Source of the DNA: Paralvinella palmiformis
Lineage: Eukaryota; Annelida; Polychaeta; Terebellida; Alvinellidae
DNA: 64,000 bases
Assembly (NCBI GenBank): GCA_025642065.1
Contig: JAODUP010000021.1
Location: 172,501-236,500, forward strand
Direction: 5' to 3'
Shown here: piece by piece, positions 1 through 53,526 of the stretch
Numbering within the stretch: the first letter of the stretch is position 1
How the letters are laid out: every line of letters starts with the position of its first letter
Notes under the pieces: model-generated
The model's input: only the letters and a program-made list of their open reading frames with translations
What the model was told of the DNA's origin: nothing
Database searches by the model: none
Made by a program: the position numbers and the translations under genes

Positions 1-766
1 TATGTATATGAATGATTTGTCGATTGATTAATTGATTGATTAATTGATTGATTAGTTGTTTGGTTGGTTTTTGGTTAGTTGTTTGGTTGGTTGGTTGGTT
101 GATTGGTTGAGAGGAAGGGGGGATGAGTGAGAGAGAGAGAGAGAGGAGGGGCGGGAAGGCAGGTAGGCAAGCAGGCAGGCACAGAGAGAGAGAGAGAGGG
201 AGCGAGAGAAACAGACAGACAGACAGGCAGACAGACAAGCAGATAGATAGATAGACTTGCTCACTTTAAAATGTACTCGCTGGTACCCGCCCACCTATAT
301 ATTCAAACATTCATATGCGAATCCATACACAAACAGACAGACAGAATAGATCGTTTATCAAACTCCTACTACAATTACTAAATACCACGATCTGACACAT
401 TTTAACAAATTACATACTATATTTCACGCAGGGCCTAGCTACACAAAAACCCTATAAAAGCCAGCAAGAATTAATTTATTCCGCTGATTTCCGCCTTAAA
501 ATACTCTGGAATAAAGCCAAAACCTCCCCGCCGTCAGCCTAGTGACCAGAACGAGGCTGGTTCTAGGCGATGACGACGATGGCAAATAGTTCGAGCGGCA
601 AACTTCTCTCGTCTGCTGTAGATATCCGCGAGAGGACGGCTCATGGACACTTCGTTCTTACTTCGCGTTTTTCTCGGATAGCCGATCATTTCGTCTTTAC
701 GGTGACATCTGAAGCCAGACGAGCTGACATTTACTGAATGCAAACACGAGTCGGGTGATAGTTAGA
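1..766. other. Upstream region of gene 1
   Basis: It starts with degenerate (TTGATTGA)n/(TTGGTTGG)n at about 20-115, then (GA)n, (GGCA)n and (CAGA)n tracts to 255. From about 350 the sequence is complex and holds the possible TATA box and presumed 5' UTR. No other coding sequence is supported. Confidence 0.5.
453..460 (+). promoter_or_regulatory. Candidate TATA box of gene 1
   Basis: TATAAAAG matches the TATA consensus and lies about 310 bases before the start codon, which would give a 5' UTR of roughly 280 nt. That leader would contain several upstream ATGs, for example in GCGATGACG and GAATGC, which weakens the case. No transcript evidence is available. Confidence 0.3.
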
Positions 767-40100
<39,334 letters not shown>

Positions 40101-40130
40101 ATTACTGCGATAAATCTAAACAAAATGTAC

Positions 40131-40136
40131 AATAAA
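40131..40136 (+). terminator. Candidate poly(A) signal of gene 1
   Basis: AATAAA 31 bases after the stop codon is the first canonical hexamer downstream. The 3' UTR would be very short. The region is A/T rich, so chance occurrence is possible. Confidence 0.3.
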
Positions 40137-41046
40137 TATGAGGCCGAGAAGAGGAGGAAGAGGATACGTAGAGAGTTCGCTTATGGACAATGAGATGTTA
40201 GTACGAGCTAGCGTATTGATCCTGAACTGTACTACATGACGTGTATTAGGCCTTCTGGAGCACCAGTAGGCCATAGTACATCGTTAACTGTTGTACGCCA
40301 AACTGTCTCACCCCCCCCCCCCTATCTCTCTCTCGGCGACGCTTCTATCTGTTTAGTTATAACAACATATTCTGATGTAACTAGAGACTAGCGGATCAGT
40401 CACCTTACCAGACAGCCATATCTAACTACGTATTGTTGTTGATGTCGTTGATGGTGTTGTTGTTGTTGTTGTTGCTGTCGTCGTCGTCGCCATAGCTGCC
40501 GCTGGTTTGTGTCTACCGTGTAATCATTGCGCATGCGCGTGACGAACGAACAGTCGAGCTCTATTGAGTAGTAGCAGGCCATTTTTCTTGTATGGCTTGC
40601 ATTTGTTATGGTATTCGGTTATTTTGGTACCATGCCTCGTGCCATCTGTCGACGAATACGTTGGTTATTGCATTTATGGCGCCAATCCATCAACTATCTT
40701 CCCGCCATCTGCCCTCTTACTTCAAGGAGCAAATTGTGATATTGGTTTTACTTTATAATTGTATGTTATTGTATATGGCGTTTATATTTGGTTTATTTGG
40801 TTAATTTGGCATGTTGTCTTTGGTAAAACGACTAGTTCTTGGTTAACTTAGGTTTGAGTAAGGCATACACTTATGTAGCAATGTGTATACACACACGCAC
40901 GCACGCATTCACACACACATATATGTTGTAACGCACACAGAGGAATATTTTCGTTTATAACTTTTAAATAGTATCGTACAAGTAATAGATGCATGTATCT
41001 ATTTGTATATAATTGTAATATCTGTTACACAGCTAAATTTACGTGT

Positions 41047-41085
<39 letters not shown>

Positions 41086-41173
41086 CGTATCTGTCGTAAA
41101 TATTGGATTTCAGAAATGATCAATAAGATACGTTTTATTTAAATGATCAGCACACCACATCATAATTTACAAG

Positions 41174-41215
<42 letters not shown>

Positions 41216-41609
41216 CCGTACGTGTACTCTGCAATATATATGGTTTCGCACCTGAAATATTAGTAATATATCAATCTCTGTAATGCTAATAATCGATAAA
41301 TATGTAGAATGTTAATTGTTATCCAGTAATAAATATATGTTTGTAGTTTAGTATAGGATGTTGTTGTCTGTAGTATTTACGAAGGACCGTGATAACGATT
41401 GTCCATATTGTACACAAATAGCCCACCGAGTTCGTCATAGAAAGGTTCGGAATCGCAATACAATGTCCTCGTTTTACTCCGCTTGGCTAACACTATTTAT
41501 TGATGATTGAAACAACCCACAGAGACGGACAATAATTATATCCAATGCCACAACTTAGTTGTCTATAGTATTATGCGCTGCTAATTTCCCCACAGAAGTG
41601 TCCCGTGTA

Positions 41610-41664
<55 letters not shown>

Positions 41665-42718
41665 CGAGCGCCTTTAATGGCGTGTGCATTAGGACATGCA
41701 GTGAGTAATGTTCTCATAGCATTACATACAACTTTCTGATATACAACATAAATAAAGATAAACAGACATCCTGATATACAACAGAAATTAAAATAAACAG
41801 ACATCATAATATATAACAGAAATAAAGATTAATAGATATCATGATATACAACCGAAATAAAGATAAACAGACGCTCAAAAGCTAGATATTCTCAGATATC
41901 CCGCAACACTGTTGTAGCTGTAAGTCGGACTGGGCATCTCAATGACCTAACCTGTAAAGCATTTGGCTTCATATATCTTATACCGGAGTTCAAATCTCGG
42001 CCGAACTTCTGGAGGCGGTCTGGCCAATTTAGCATGCCGTATGGACAAAGATGGCCCTAAAAGTCCAACATTTATATTCATATTTAGTAGAGTATTTGAT
42101 CATAGTGGCAAAATTAGTGGCATCAATCAGGTATTGTCATCTTTACGATTTAGATTAAGGCTCTCATGTTAAAAGGTGTAACAATTATAGTTGCCTATCT
42201 TCGATGGATCGTTCTATGATTGGTTATTTAGACAACACCCCTCCATCCTGCTTTATGACGACACATCCACATTTTAACGAATGAACCAATTTCAGTGCCA
42301 CAAAACATGCTTTGTAGCCAATAGCATTCGATATATTACGAGGCGTACCTAACTTCTACATACGTACATGCACTCATGCATTCATATAAGCTCGCACAGT
42401 GTTTTATATCAATATATATATATATATATATATATGGCTGCTGAAATGTCTCTGTATATCCATATTTCGAAGCCGATATAATCCATGGTATTTTATCGAT
42501 GACCTTGATAAAATTAAGATTTTAAGGATGAATGGTTGATTACCTAATACAACTTTGGAAGTTACTATGAAGCTCAACACATTGTTTCTACCCTAAATAT
42601 TTTAAAACTAGAGTATAATATCTTTCATATTTAATAGTAAACAGATCATTATATCGTTATCATAATAATCATACGTACTCATAAACAATGAGTTGTTATG
42701 TAATAGTCAGAATGTTTA

Positions 42719-42890
42719 TATAGGTGGCATGGTATTGTTTACTTATTTATATAGGTGGGATGGGATGTTTACTTTGTTATATAGGTGACATGGTATGTTT
42801 ACTTATCTAGGTGACATGGAATGTTTGCTCATTTATCTAGATGGCATGGCATGTTTACTTATTTATCTAGGTGCCGTGTGATGTTGACGT
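42719..42890. repeat. About 33-bp minisatellite
   Basis: Five to six imperfect units of TATAGGTGGCATGGTATGTT plus TACTTATTTA, with unit lengths varying by a few bases. Confidence 0.8.
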
Positions 42891-43432
42891 AAACATTAAA
42901 TTTAGTCAACGTGACAACGAAAAACAAACAACACACTGTGTCCGGATAACTCGACCTTAAAGGACTAACCCATTCAGTAGGATACTAGTCATTTTGCATT
43001 ATGTGCCTACGAATGGCACCTAGAAATGTATGCTTCCCGGTATGTTGGTATGTCGCCCGACTGCACATATCGAAATATTAAAATGTCGATGTTTTACGGA
43101 CACTATTTTGCACATTGTAGGCGAAATTTGCCGATCAATCTCCAAATTTAATGAGATGAAGTGAAAGGCGAAAACCCCTTCTCACACAGCCTAGTTGGGG
43201 TTTGAACTCGGTTTCCATAAATCTGTGATCAACCGCGTTACTTGTTCTATCATGGAGACGCCTCTGCACATATGTATTCCAGGACTGAGTGTGAGCGACT
43301 GTATGAGGAAGCGAACGGGCGAACAAGAAAGATAATGCATTATTTAGCTTAGGTGCAGGTATCACCTGGGATAGTGGACCGAAGTGATCCCCAACCCCCC
43401 GGGGGGAAACAAAAATATCAGACTGAATCTTT

Positions 43433-43475
<43 letters not shown>

Positions 43476-43547
43476 AGAATAGTGAATGAGTGAGCGAGTG
43501 TGAGTGAGTGGAGTTAGTGGAGTGTATGGAGTGGGTGATTGAGTGGA

Positions 43548-43703
43548 GTGGCCTCGGCGCTGGTCTCATCCGGAAGCCACACAGATGAACAAATTGCAAC
43601 TCCACATGGAAACATCCTACTAATACACTTATCGCGGGAGATTCAAACCCGACATGGGAGACATGCAGCTCAACGCTCTATTCATTGAGCTATCTAGTGC
43701 GCC
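43548..43703 (-). mobile_element. tRNA-like SINE, family D
   Basis: The minus-strand head GGGCGCACTAGATAGCTCAA is followed by a B box GGGTTTGAATC. The distal part reads TGTGGCTTCCGGATGAGACC. Related sequences are at 46587, 54773 and 60262. Confidence 0.6.
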
Positions 43704-43741
43704 CGCTAGATGAAGAAAAATACATCCGTCTCCGAAAACGA

Positions 43742-43747
43742 TTTATT
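43742..43747 (-). terminator. Candidate poly(A) signal of gene 2
   Basis: AATAAA on the minus strand about 390 bases after the stop codon. It is the first exact hexamer I find downstream. It lies just beyond a tRNA-like SINE, so its use is uncertain. Confidence 0.3.
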
Positions 43748-44135
43748 GCAAGAGATAACGCTAACCGAACCAGAGCTTCTATATGACAACAAAAACAAAC
43801 AAAAAATAACAAAAGGTCAACAAAATATAAATGCATTACCAATAACATATCGTATTTATAAAACGAAATAAATTGTCTACCACGTGACAAGTAAATAATT
43901 AAAGTTACTCAGAGGGACAGCTATTTGCACCTCAAATAGAAAAAAAATCATAACATGACCCAGAAACGTTTAGAGGAACGCAATACTTATCCTAATTTTC
44001 TATTTTCCGCCCATTTCTATTCAGCTATATTGGTTTAATCATAAACTTACATTTACTCTAAACGCCGAAATAATTTATCGCTACTCGATTGGGCTTATTT
44101 ACAAATCGGGTCACCGCAGTTCGTCTTCATCAGGT

Positions 44136-45714
44136 TCACTGTACTATTTCAATGGTGGTGACGTTGTGACTCGGCGTTTTACTTCCATCCGATGGTCGTT
44201 CTGGTGTCATATCCATAAAGACGCCGTGCCATTTAGGTCGGAAGATCTGGATACTGGTCTTTTCGGTTGTGGATAATCCAGAAGAGACGATGTTGTGTTC
44301 CTCTCCGTCGTCGTCGAGTGAGGTCACACCCATCGGTCCCAAGCAAGACCCCTTGTAGCTTGGAAACCACCTCTTCAGATGTATAGGAAGATTGTGGTAG
44401 ACATTTGTTGCAGGATCGGATGGAATGTCCGGACTGGATAATCGTTTGCAGAGGTCCACATCGGGATCTGCGGCTTCAGGATTCCTCAAGGCGCTATCAA
44501 TTTCGATGTCGTCCGTCTTGCATCGAAGCGATCCCGATTGGCATTGGCCGCCGAACGACGCCAACCGTTGATCAGCAGTCCAGTTCCGGTCCGTGCTCTC
44601 GGCGGCAAGTCTCGTCTTGCTGCGCGAATGACGTCGACTATGGCGTAAACAAATTGTGAACAACGCCAATAGGACTATGGAGAGCGGAAGGACAACAAAA
44701 CAACCTACCTCCAGCCATTCGGTCAGCAGTTCGACGACGTAACCGTATTTGCTCGGCAGGACGTTGTTATAGTGATAAAGTACTCGTACGAGATTGGCTC
44801 CGCTGAGGAAGAACAACAGCGTCAAGGAGCCGGTCTCTACGGCGTTAGCCGAGTTCCGTCTGAACGGCATCACTCGCAGATGTACCATCAAGAAGAAGAG
44901 GCATGCCGCAGAGAGCGCGATTTGCCTCACCAGTTGGTCGCCGATGAAGACCAACAGTACCGCGAGTACGAGACGGCGCAGGTTGAGCAGTCCCTCGTAA
45001 CACAACCCGCCTAACATCGTGTCGCGATAGGGATCCACGAACAACGTGACCAACCTCTTAACGATCGGCAGCCCTCGGGTACAGCTACTGGTCGTCGGGA
45101 GATCTCCACGACCCGCTCCGATCGGTGCTGGCCACGCGTCGTATCGGTCGTTCACGTCTCCGGAGATTGTTCGCCGATGACGATCAGGTAAATCGAGTAA
45201 ACCTGTCTGAGAGATAAGCTTCTGTTTTTCGACTTGTCCCTCATCTTTATCCTTATCCAGAAACTCCACGTAATGGCTCCTCCAGTTCTCTTTAGGTTCG
45301 CCCACTACACGCTGAACGTCCAATAACCGGAAGTCACTCTCCGCGACACGACTCTCAATCGTTCCGGATTTCGTGCGACCGGATTTCGGCCGAACGCTGT
45401 ATTTCATAACCAGATAGGGCGCGCAGAATAACGGTACCATGCACGCCAGGATGAACTGACCCATCGTCAGCTGGCCTCGTTCCATCAGCTTCGGTCCGAA
45501 TGTGAGTGTAATCCAGAATGGTACGAAGTGTACGACGATACTGGTTAGAGTGACGTACTGCCAGCTCTGGTAACATTCCGTATTTCCCTCGTAAAAGAGC
45601 ACGTTGACGCCGTTCACTGGCGTACACTTGAGCATCATGAACATAACGACGATCACCTCTTGATATGTGTAAAGCAGCATTGATACTGACGTATACATCG
45701 CACGGAAACTGAGC
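44136..45714 (-). CDS. Gene 2, last exon: remaining membrane helices and cytoplasmic tail
   Basis: Phase 2 in; acceptor TATTTTAG; stop TGA at 44138-44136. About seven hydrophobic helices are visible: near 45698-45630, 45558-45490, 45465-45400, a pair at 44990-44875, 44845-44775 and 44740-44645. A polar loop of about 130 residues after the third helix is rich in charged residues. The tail of about 170 residues starts RHSRRHSRSKTR, a positive-inside signal. It carries Ser/Pro sites such as LSSPDIPSDP and ends TTIEIVQ. The tail argues for an intracellular C terminus and possible signalling, but no known motif is certain. Confidence 0.88.
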
Positions 45715-48700
45715 CTAAAATAAAATAGTACGTCTTATGACTGCTGCATAAGGGATATATGATATGATAGGATATTATATGACATAAAACATGATATTGA
45801 TGATGAGTAATGTTTTATAATAATTTATCATTACAAAACTTCTATTGTGCCAATATCCTCATAAAGAATCGAGCTCAGTGGCGCACCTAGTACAGGGGTT
45901 GGGCCAACTCATAGTTCAAGTACAATGCAAAGTTCATCAACAAATGATCGGATGGAGTGGAAACTTAGGAAGGATAAGCGAGTCTGAAAAGGTGAGTTTT
46001 CAAATGGCGACGGAAAGAAACTATGCTATTTGATGATTTATATGTTCAGTGAGTGAATTCCAAAGAGTAGGGACAGCAACTGAAAAAGAACCAAAGTCCC
46101 AGCACGAGTTTTAACCCTGGGAACAGACGACAAGCGAAAACCAGATGAAGGGAGCTCTCTGGGCTTGGGTGATAAAGAAAGCATATAAAATGAATATTAA
46201 TGTTCTCCAGAAGAAGAAAATTATGATTGATGTTTTACGGCCACTTTTGTGCTCATGGTAGGTTAAATGGACCGAGCGACCTCCAAAGGTAATGAAGCGA
46301 AGCGAAAGTTGAAACCCCCTTCAGATATGCCCACGCCGATATTCGAACTCAGATGGTAGTGATCTGTGGTCCAACGCGCTACCAACCGGGCCACGGAGGC
46401 GCCCTAAAAACATGACATATGACATGACATATGAAATAATTGTTAGATATAATTTTATTAAATAAATTAAATAGTTCCTACTGACAATAAATGATGGTGG
46501 CAATAGAATCGTTATTTCTATAGAAATTATGAAGGAACTTAGTGTTTTGTTTAACCTTGCCCCCCCCCCCCTCTTATCTGGCACATATTGCCGAGAGATG
46601 GTTCCGTAGAGTATCACCCTACAAAGTCAGAGTCAGATCTGAATCCACAACCTCGAGGTTTGCAGCGCAATGCTCTAACCACTGAGCTACCGAAGCGCCT
46701 CAATAATAACAGTAATACTACTATTGAAGACACATTATCAAATTTAGTACTACTACTACTAGTAGTAGTAGTAGTAGTAATAGTAGTAGTAGTGGGTTTA
46801 CCTTTATTGTCTTTGCAAATTTTGAGGAGACACATTAAAAGTCCTCATTCTGCCATTAAGTATTCAGTTACACCAAGGAAATGCTAAGTATTCAATAACA
46901 CCAAGGAAATGCTAACCCGATTCCGTAATGTCGCATCCTCTTTCCCAATGAGCAGAGCCAGCCGATGATGAAGATTATAAACAGAATGCAGTACAAACAC
47001 GCGAAGAACGACAGCTTGATTACCATCTTTCCGGTCGGCGTCAGGTCGGGAACCAAACAGGAGTTTTCTTCCAGTATCTGGATACGAACTCGCAGCAGTT
47101 TCTGGATGCCATTAATCAGGAACGGGTGGAGCACGTCGTGCGGATTGACGGCTAGTTTGTTAATTGCGCCATCGACGAGGAACATGTCGAAGGTGAGTAG
47201 CGACGCCGTCTGGATGAAATAGAGGAAGATCTGAAAGTAACCCATGTTCCAAGTTGCCGCCCGGTGCCGAGGCCTTCTGCCGCAGCTCAGCGTACTGGCG
47301 AGATACTGAAGCAGAGCCGACAGGTAGTCTAGGAGCATAAAGAACACCAGATAGATTATACCGTAGACGCCAATTAAAGTCGCTACCCATCCATACGTCG
47401 ACAGACATCTGGTATTCGCGATACACCTCGTACCCCAGAGGGCCTCCGAGTAACCATCGTCACACCCACCGCACAGAGTACCTCGTCTGTTGACGGCACA
47501 CGATGACATGGCCACGGGATGAGTCTCGTCCGTATCGCAATAATCATCGGGACACGGATACATATAGACCATACCATTAGGCCTCTCCACACCCCAGAAG
47601 TTTAGCTTACTTCGAATGCCGCGGTTGCAAACGGCTCCGTATGGACAACTATGGCACGTCAGATTGATCGGGATCACCGCTACAGCGGCCGCAGTATCGA
47701 TTTCGCATCTGGATCCTACCGTGATGTATCGCCCACTGGGACAAGGCCTGCAGAAGATCTCCAGCAAATCGAAACGACTATCATCTGATCCGGAACGTAT
47801 TAGATCTGTGTGAACGACGAAGCCTTTAGGACATAGCAGGTTAAATCCGTTAACATACAAACCGTTACTATTAACGTTTCCCATTTGGTAGTAGAACACA
47901 GGTTTGTCACTTGTCGAAGGTGACGCTTGAATGTTCATCTGATTAATCTTCAGGTTACCTGTTGCCCGGAGTACGTTATCAGTTTTAGCACCGAGAAAGG
48001 AGAGAGGATTGACGACGTTGACGTCATCAAGAAGACAGTTAACGTCTGATCCTAAGAACAGTGATCCACCTTTCGACGCTGCCGAGTTATTGGTAAAATT
48101 GCATCGTCGTATCAACACCAGGTTTTGTAGGTGATTCATGGAAGGTGGCGACACCTGAAAATAGACTGCTCCACCGTCGCCTGTGGACATTCCTCCATTA
48201 TCACCAACTGTTGCTCGAGCGGCGTTAGAATCAAAGTTGCATCGATCTAATGTCACGTGGAACTTGTCAACATTTGGTATTTCGGCGTGCATTCCTGGCA
48301 ACGTATTTGAGGATATTCGTAGCGCTCCACCAGGTCCTCGTGCCACGTTCCCAATGAACGTCGACCCGAATACATGTAAATCCGTTTCTCCGCCCACTCT
48401 CAAGTCCAAGGCCCTGGCGTTATTAATGAACTTGGAATGCTCAATTAGAAATTTCAGGTGAGAATTCGTCCCGCTTATTCCGATACTTAAAGCTGCTGAC
48501 ATATTGTTATGAAGTGGATGAGTTATATTTTCAAAAGAGCTGTTCTTTATTCCGACGTAATATTCTTTGTGATTTCCACTGAAGTGAGAAAGTACGCCAA
48601 CTTTACGCGAGTTTCCAGTTGGCCTCATTACGACATTTTCTAGACGTATGCTGGCCGAATCTTTGGAAGCCAAATCGAGAAACACATCGCTGAATTTAGC

Positions 48701-51700
48701 ATTTTGTACGAGCAACGTAAAGTTCGATGAACTCCGCACGTTCAACTTGTTTGTTTCTTTCAGTGGCTGAAAATCGACATTTTCCATTGCCATCTCAAAC
48801 ATCCGGCTGGAATGAATGCTCAAACTGCCCTGAATTCTTAGATTAAACAACCTCAGATAGTAGCTCTTTTCTGAAACGGTTAGAAACAGAGGATGTCCAG
48901 ATGTTAGCTTTATGACGCTACTTCCGGTATCGACGTTCCCGCGGAGCGTGCAGCACGATCCGTGTATCTGGAGCCGCTGAATTCTGGTACCGAAAAGCGT
49001 CATATCAACTTCATAGACGTGTCCCAAATAACTATTGTCAACTATGATGATTAGGCTTGAGGACGGCAAGTTGAAGATCTGCCTGAAGAAAGAGCAAGTT
49101 TATGGCAGTTAATTACAAGTTAAAATTATATTTCAATAAAACAGCGCACGGATTATTAGATATTAATATGTTTTAATGATTGATCAATCTAAACAGTAAC
49201 AGCCTAAACAGCAGTTACCTGGCTGTTTTACACGGAAGCCGTTCAGTACCACAGCCGTCAAAATCTCTACCTTCTTTAGATAAATAGTACCTCTCGGGCA
49301 TCACGTCAGCATCTAGGTACCAAATAAATATATGAAATCTTATTCGTTTCAATAGTTTCGCTCCCAAAATGATTACATGGTTTAGTAAGTGTAATACGTA
49401 CGTACTGAAATCAAGAAATGTAAGGCGGATTGTTTAATGGATATTTTTGTGCACGTGTTAAGACTGACTGAGCCGAGGAACCTCCAAAGCTAATGGGGAG
49501 AAGTGAAGGATGAAACACCAAACATATAGTTAATATAAATACACCCAGTTTGATCTTTATAACTAAAATATACTTATGTAGTCTCACTGGTTAGAGCATG
49601 GGACTTCTTATTCAGGATTATACTGTGTGGTACTTTGGAAGTTCGAATCCAGGCCATGGCATTATAGTAGGAGGAGGTTTACATCCAGCCAGCCAGGCAA
49701 CTGGCGAGGTTTTCTCCGCCGAATATGTCATTTATTGTAAATTCTAACTTTGTTTAGAATCATTGCTCGTGGTGAAACAGTAAAGTCTATATCATTTGCG
49801 TCTGCCTCATTTGAAGTAGGCAAGCCACGTAAAATAAATGACTACCAAGGCGACAACAAGAACGAATTGTCTAATGGAATTCATACCTATAAAAGAATCA
49901 TTGTCTCACCTTGAAGTGATTCAGATTCTAAGTCCACTTCAGAAGTAAAATTCCTTTTGTAACTGATCTGTCGATTTGACTCTACCAGAAAAGAATGTTT
50001 AAAAAACAGGAACATATATTACCCTAAACATGTTTCCTTGCTACCAACATACAATAGTCAAAATATTTATCTTATCCTATGCCATACCTAATTAATGATA
50101 TTTGAATACTTGTTTTCATGCAGCTGTTTTGCTGCTTTCTATTCAAATTAATAAAATATCGAGCTCTTAATACAACAAGATTAGTCCAATATCGTTATGT
50201 ATTCAAAAATTATAATTAGATAAAACGTTGTGAATCACTTTATGATCAAGAAGGAAATTCATTAACAATGTTGTAAAACATTTATCTCTAATGCACTCGA
50301 GTTCATCGATTTTTCAGCCTGTATTTACATAACTCCATATTACCTTTACAATTGCCTTGAACTATAACAATTTCATCCAGCGCTATATCTCCTAATGCGG
50401 CTGAACGAGAAAGAGTCGCTTCAAAAACTAACTGAATACACAGAAAACATACAGCTTAGTTATTAAACAACTGGTTTATTTGTCTCAATAAAAACATGAT
50501 GTTTATTGGCGCATCTATGGTCTTCTGTGTGTGGCTGTGTAGTTGTGTGACCTGGGAAATAGCAGTAATTAAATCATCTTCATAAATTCCCAATAACGCT
50601 TCTCTTCTGATGTTAATTAATCCTAACCTAACTAGCAGACAAGGCAGACAGTTACCTTAAACTTTCCCTGTAATTTTAAGTCTAAACTTGCTGCTTTCCA
50701 GCCAGACGTTGTATCGGTTTCTATCCATAGCTCAATCAGGCCACGACCAGTTTTGCTTTCTTTATACAGAGTAAGGCTCTCTACATCAAATCCCGTCATC
50801 AGATATTGAAAACGAACGCAACATGGTCCAGTATACTCTATCCACGGCGTGTGAATACTAATGATATTAATATAACAGAACATATATGTTAAAGGGACAA
50901 TAATAAGAACAAAAGGCGAATATATTAAAGGCAGATATATTAAAGGCACAATAAGAAGAACAAATTGCGAATTTCGGGAGATTGCATTACCAATAGTTAA
51001 TGAGGGTTGCATTTTTAAGCTTATGCCGTCTTTTGTGATAAAACGTTGATGAATGAAATCAGCCATAAAATAAGCCTAGATGACGATATGAAAATAACGA
51101 TAGCAAACAATACTACAATAAGCTTCTTTCTTATTTTTGTTTGTTTTTAGTCGATTTGAGTTGATTCGAGCTGCTAGCCTGAGTATTAGTCACATATAGA
51201 CAGACATACGGCCTAGGGAAATGTTCACCACAAGCACAGATATGTTGCGGATTCGAATATACAACCTGAAAGTGTGTAGTCCAGTTTGTCAACCACTGCG
51301 TCATCGGAACGCTCTGTAATATTTTAGTCAATTTGGGTATTTATATACGTACACAGCGCGATCCCTATATGGCTTTCCGGATGCCTCCAGATGTATATAG
51401 TATTGGCCTTGGGAGTCGTAAATGGACCTAATACCAGGTTGCGGTAGACGTCTTCCGGTCCAGATCCAATCCGCCTGGTCATGATTCACTTCCTGTATCA
51501 TACCACACAGGTTGTCCTCAAACTTGCAGGAGAACAGTATACCTGGTAAAGAAGGTTAACAAGAGGGACCTTACGCTGTCCATAAGTGTTGTTGGAGCAA
51601 TCTGGGTGTAATTGCGTCATTCAAGAAATTCAACTTAAAATACCTTCTTTTGTCTGTGGTTTGTTGTCCTTTGCATCAAGATAACGGGCAGGAATGTCGG

Positions 51701-53470
51701 GTTCTAAACGAAAACAGGGATTACATTAACAAATAAATCATTAACACAACAGTATCGTGATCATGGGAACCCCCCCCCCACATATCCTCAAATGTTAACA
51801 AGTTTGCGAGATTGTAGTTTATGGTAGGGCTCCGAGATTGACACTTAAACCTACACATTGATGTAGCCTCACCAATATCCGCCTGTATGTGGTATTTCCG
51901 ACAAGGACTCCAGTTCAGCGGTGCAATCTTGAAGTCGTATCCCCGTCCAATAACAGGGACGTCATCTAAGCCATAGCTATATCGGAGATGCTCGTCGAGG
52001 GAATAACACTCTTTGGTCGTGTACGGTATAGGGTTCTTTTCTGGGAAGTACACACCCAAAATATCACCGACTTCAACATATATCTGATCGATCGTGCTCC
52101 TTCGAAACCTAGTGTAGCTGTTACCATTAGCTGTGCCATTCTTATCATCAAGGACCCCCAGAAGTCTATTCTCCTTCCTTGGACTGAATTCGAAAACGGA
52201 AGAACCTGTAGGCGGATTCCGGAACTGCAAGTCGCTTGTTTTAATGACGAGGTCTTTGACCGGTTTCGGTAGAATGAGCTTCATTTCATGAACCAAGATG
52301 TAACCTTCAGTATCCTGAATTATGTGCCGAGTAGCACTCGTGGGTCGCCAAATCTGGATATAGAACGGGATGTTGGCAATTGATGTTGACAGACGTATTG
52401 ACCTGACACGTCCGGGAAGCTTTGCCATTTGATACCTGGACGGAAGGATTGCCATCTTGCGAACCTCGTCCATTTTCTGATGAATGGGCTTTGGTTCAGC
52501 TTGGCCAATAGAGTAAACATTTGGCCCTCCTGCAAACAAAAAGACACTGAGCTAGATTAAAACACGGTATAAATACAATATCGTCAGAAATACCTAGGCT
52601 AGTACATGGTTCTAACACAACACTTCAGGTTTGAATCCAGCAGTTATCATTATGCAATTTCACATCATTTATAGGCTATTTTCACGAGAGCGATGATGCA
52701 TAATAATAATCATAATAATAATTACAAAACTTCTATAGCGCCAATATCCTTGAAAAGAATCGAGCTCAGTGGCGCACCTAGAACAGGTGTTGGGCAAACT
52801 CATAATCCGGGTACAATACAAAGTTCATCAACAAATGATCAGATGGAGTGGAAACTTAGGAAAGATAAGCGAGTCTGAAAAGGTGAGTTTTCAAATGGTG
52901 ACGGAAAGAAACTATGCTATTTGATAATTTACATGTTCAGGGAATGAATTTCAAAAAGTAGGGACAGCAACTGAAAAAGCACGAGTCCCAGCAGGATTTT
53001 ATACCTGGGAACAGACGACAAGTGAAAACCAGATGAAGGGAGCTCTTTGGGCTTGGGTGCTAAAGAAAGCATGGAAAATAGATATGAAGGTTCTCCAGAA
53101 GAAAGTGTTTGATAGGCCATAGTGCAGAGTTTTAAAATGATACGTCACTCTTCATATCCACACCTGTCTAAGCCAATAGTATTTCCCAACTTTTCGCATA
53201 GACACCGAGATTCTCATTCTTTTGCTTTGTTGATTCAATCTCAGTGATCTAGTTACAATACCATCTATTATTGGTTTGATGTGTGGTTTCCTATTACGGT
53301 ACAGGCCTATTTAGCCTACAGTGTGCACAAAAGTGGCCAATCATCATCATCATCATCCTATTACGGAACACGATTGTTCTGCACCAAAGGGACCTTCAAA
53401 ATCTGTAGTCTTATGCAAATACATTGCGACCTGACAGATAAATATTGGACGCATTTTATATGCCTCTAGC

Positions 53471-53526
<56 letters not shown>

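Larger units (their letters stand above)
40101..44135. other. Intergenic region between the two convergent genes
   Basis: It holds the two 3' ends. Poly-C lies at 40311-40322, (GTT/GTC)n near 40432-40490, and (AT)n tracts at 41052-41083, 41179-41212, 41620-41653, 42413-42435 and 43437-43471. A decayed SINE is near 41930-42060, a minisatellite at 42719-42890, and tRNA-like SINE copies at about 43120-43265 and 43548-43703. No third gene is evident. Confidence 0.55.

Noticed and set aside
44405..45014. Plus-strand frames of 80-84 codons opposite the last exon of gene 2
   Set aside because: They are antisense shadows of a well-supported membrane-protein exon with no domain of their own.
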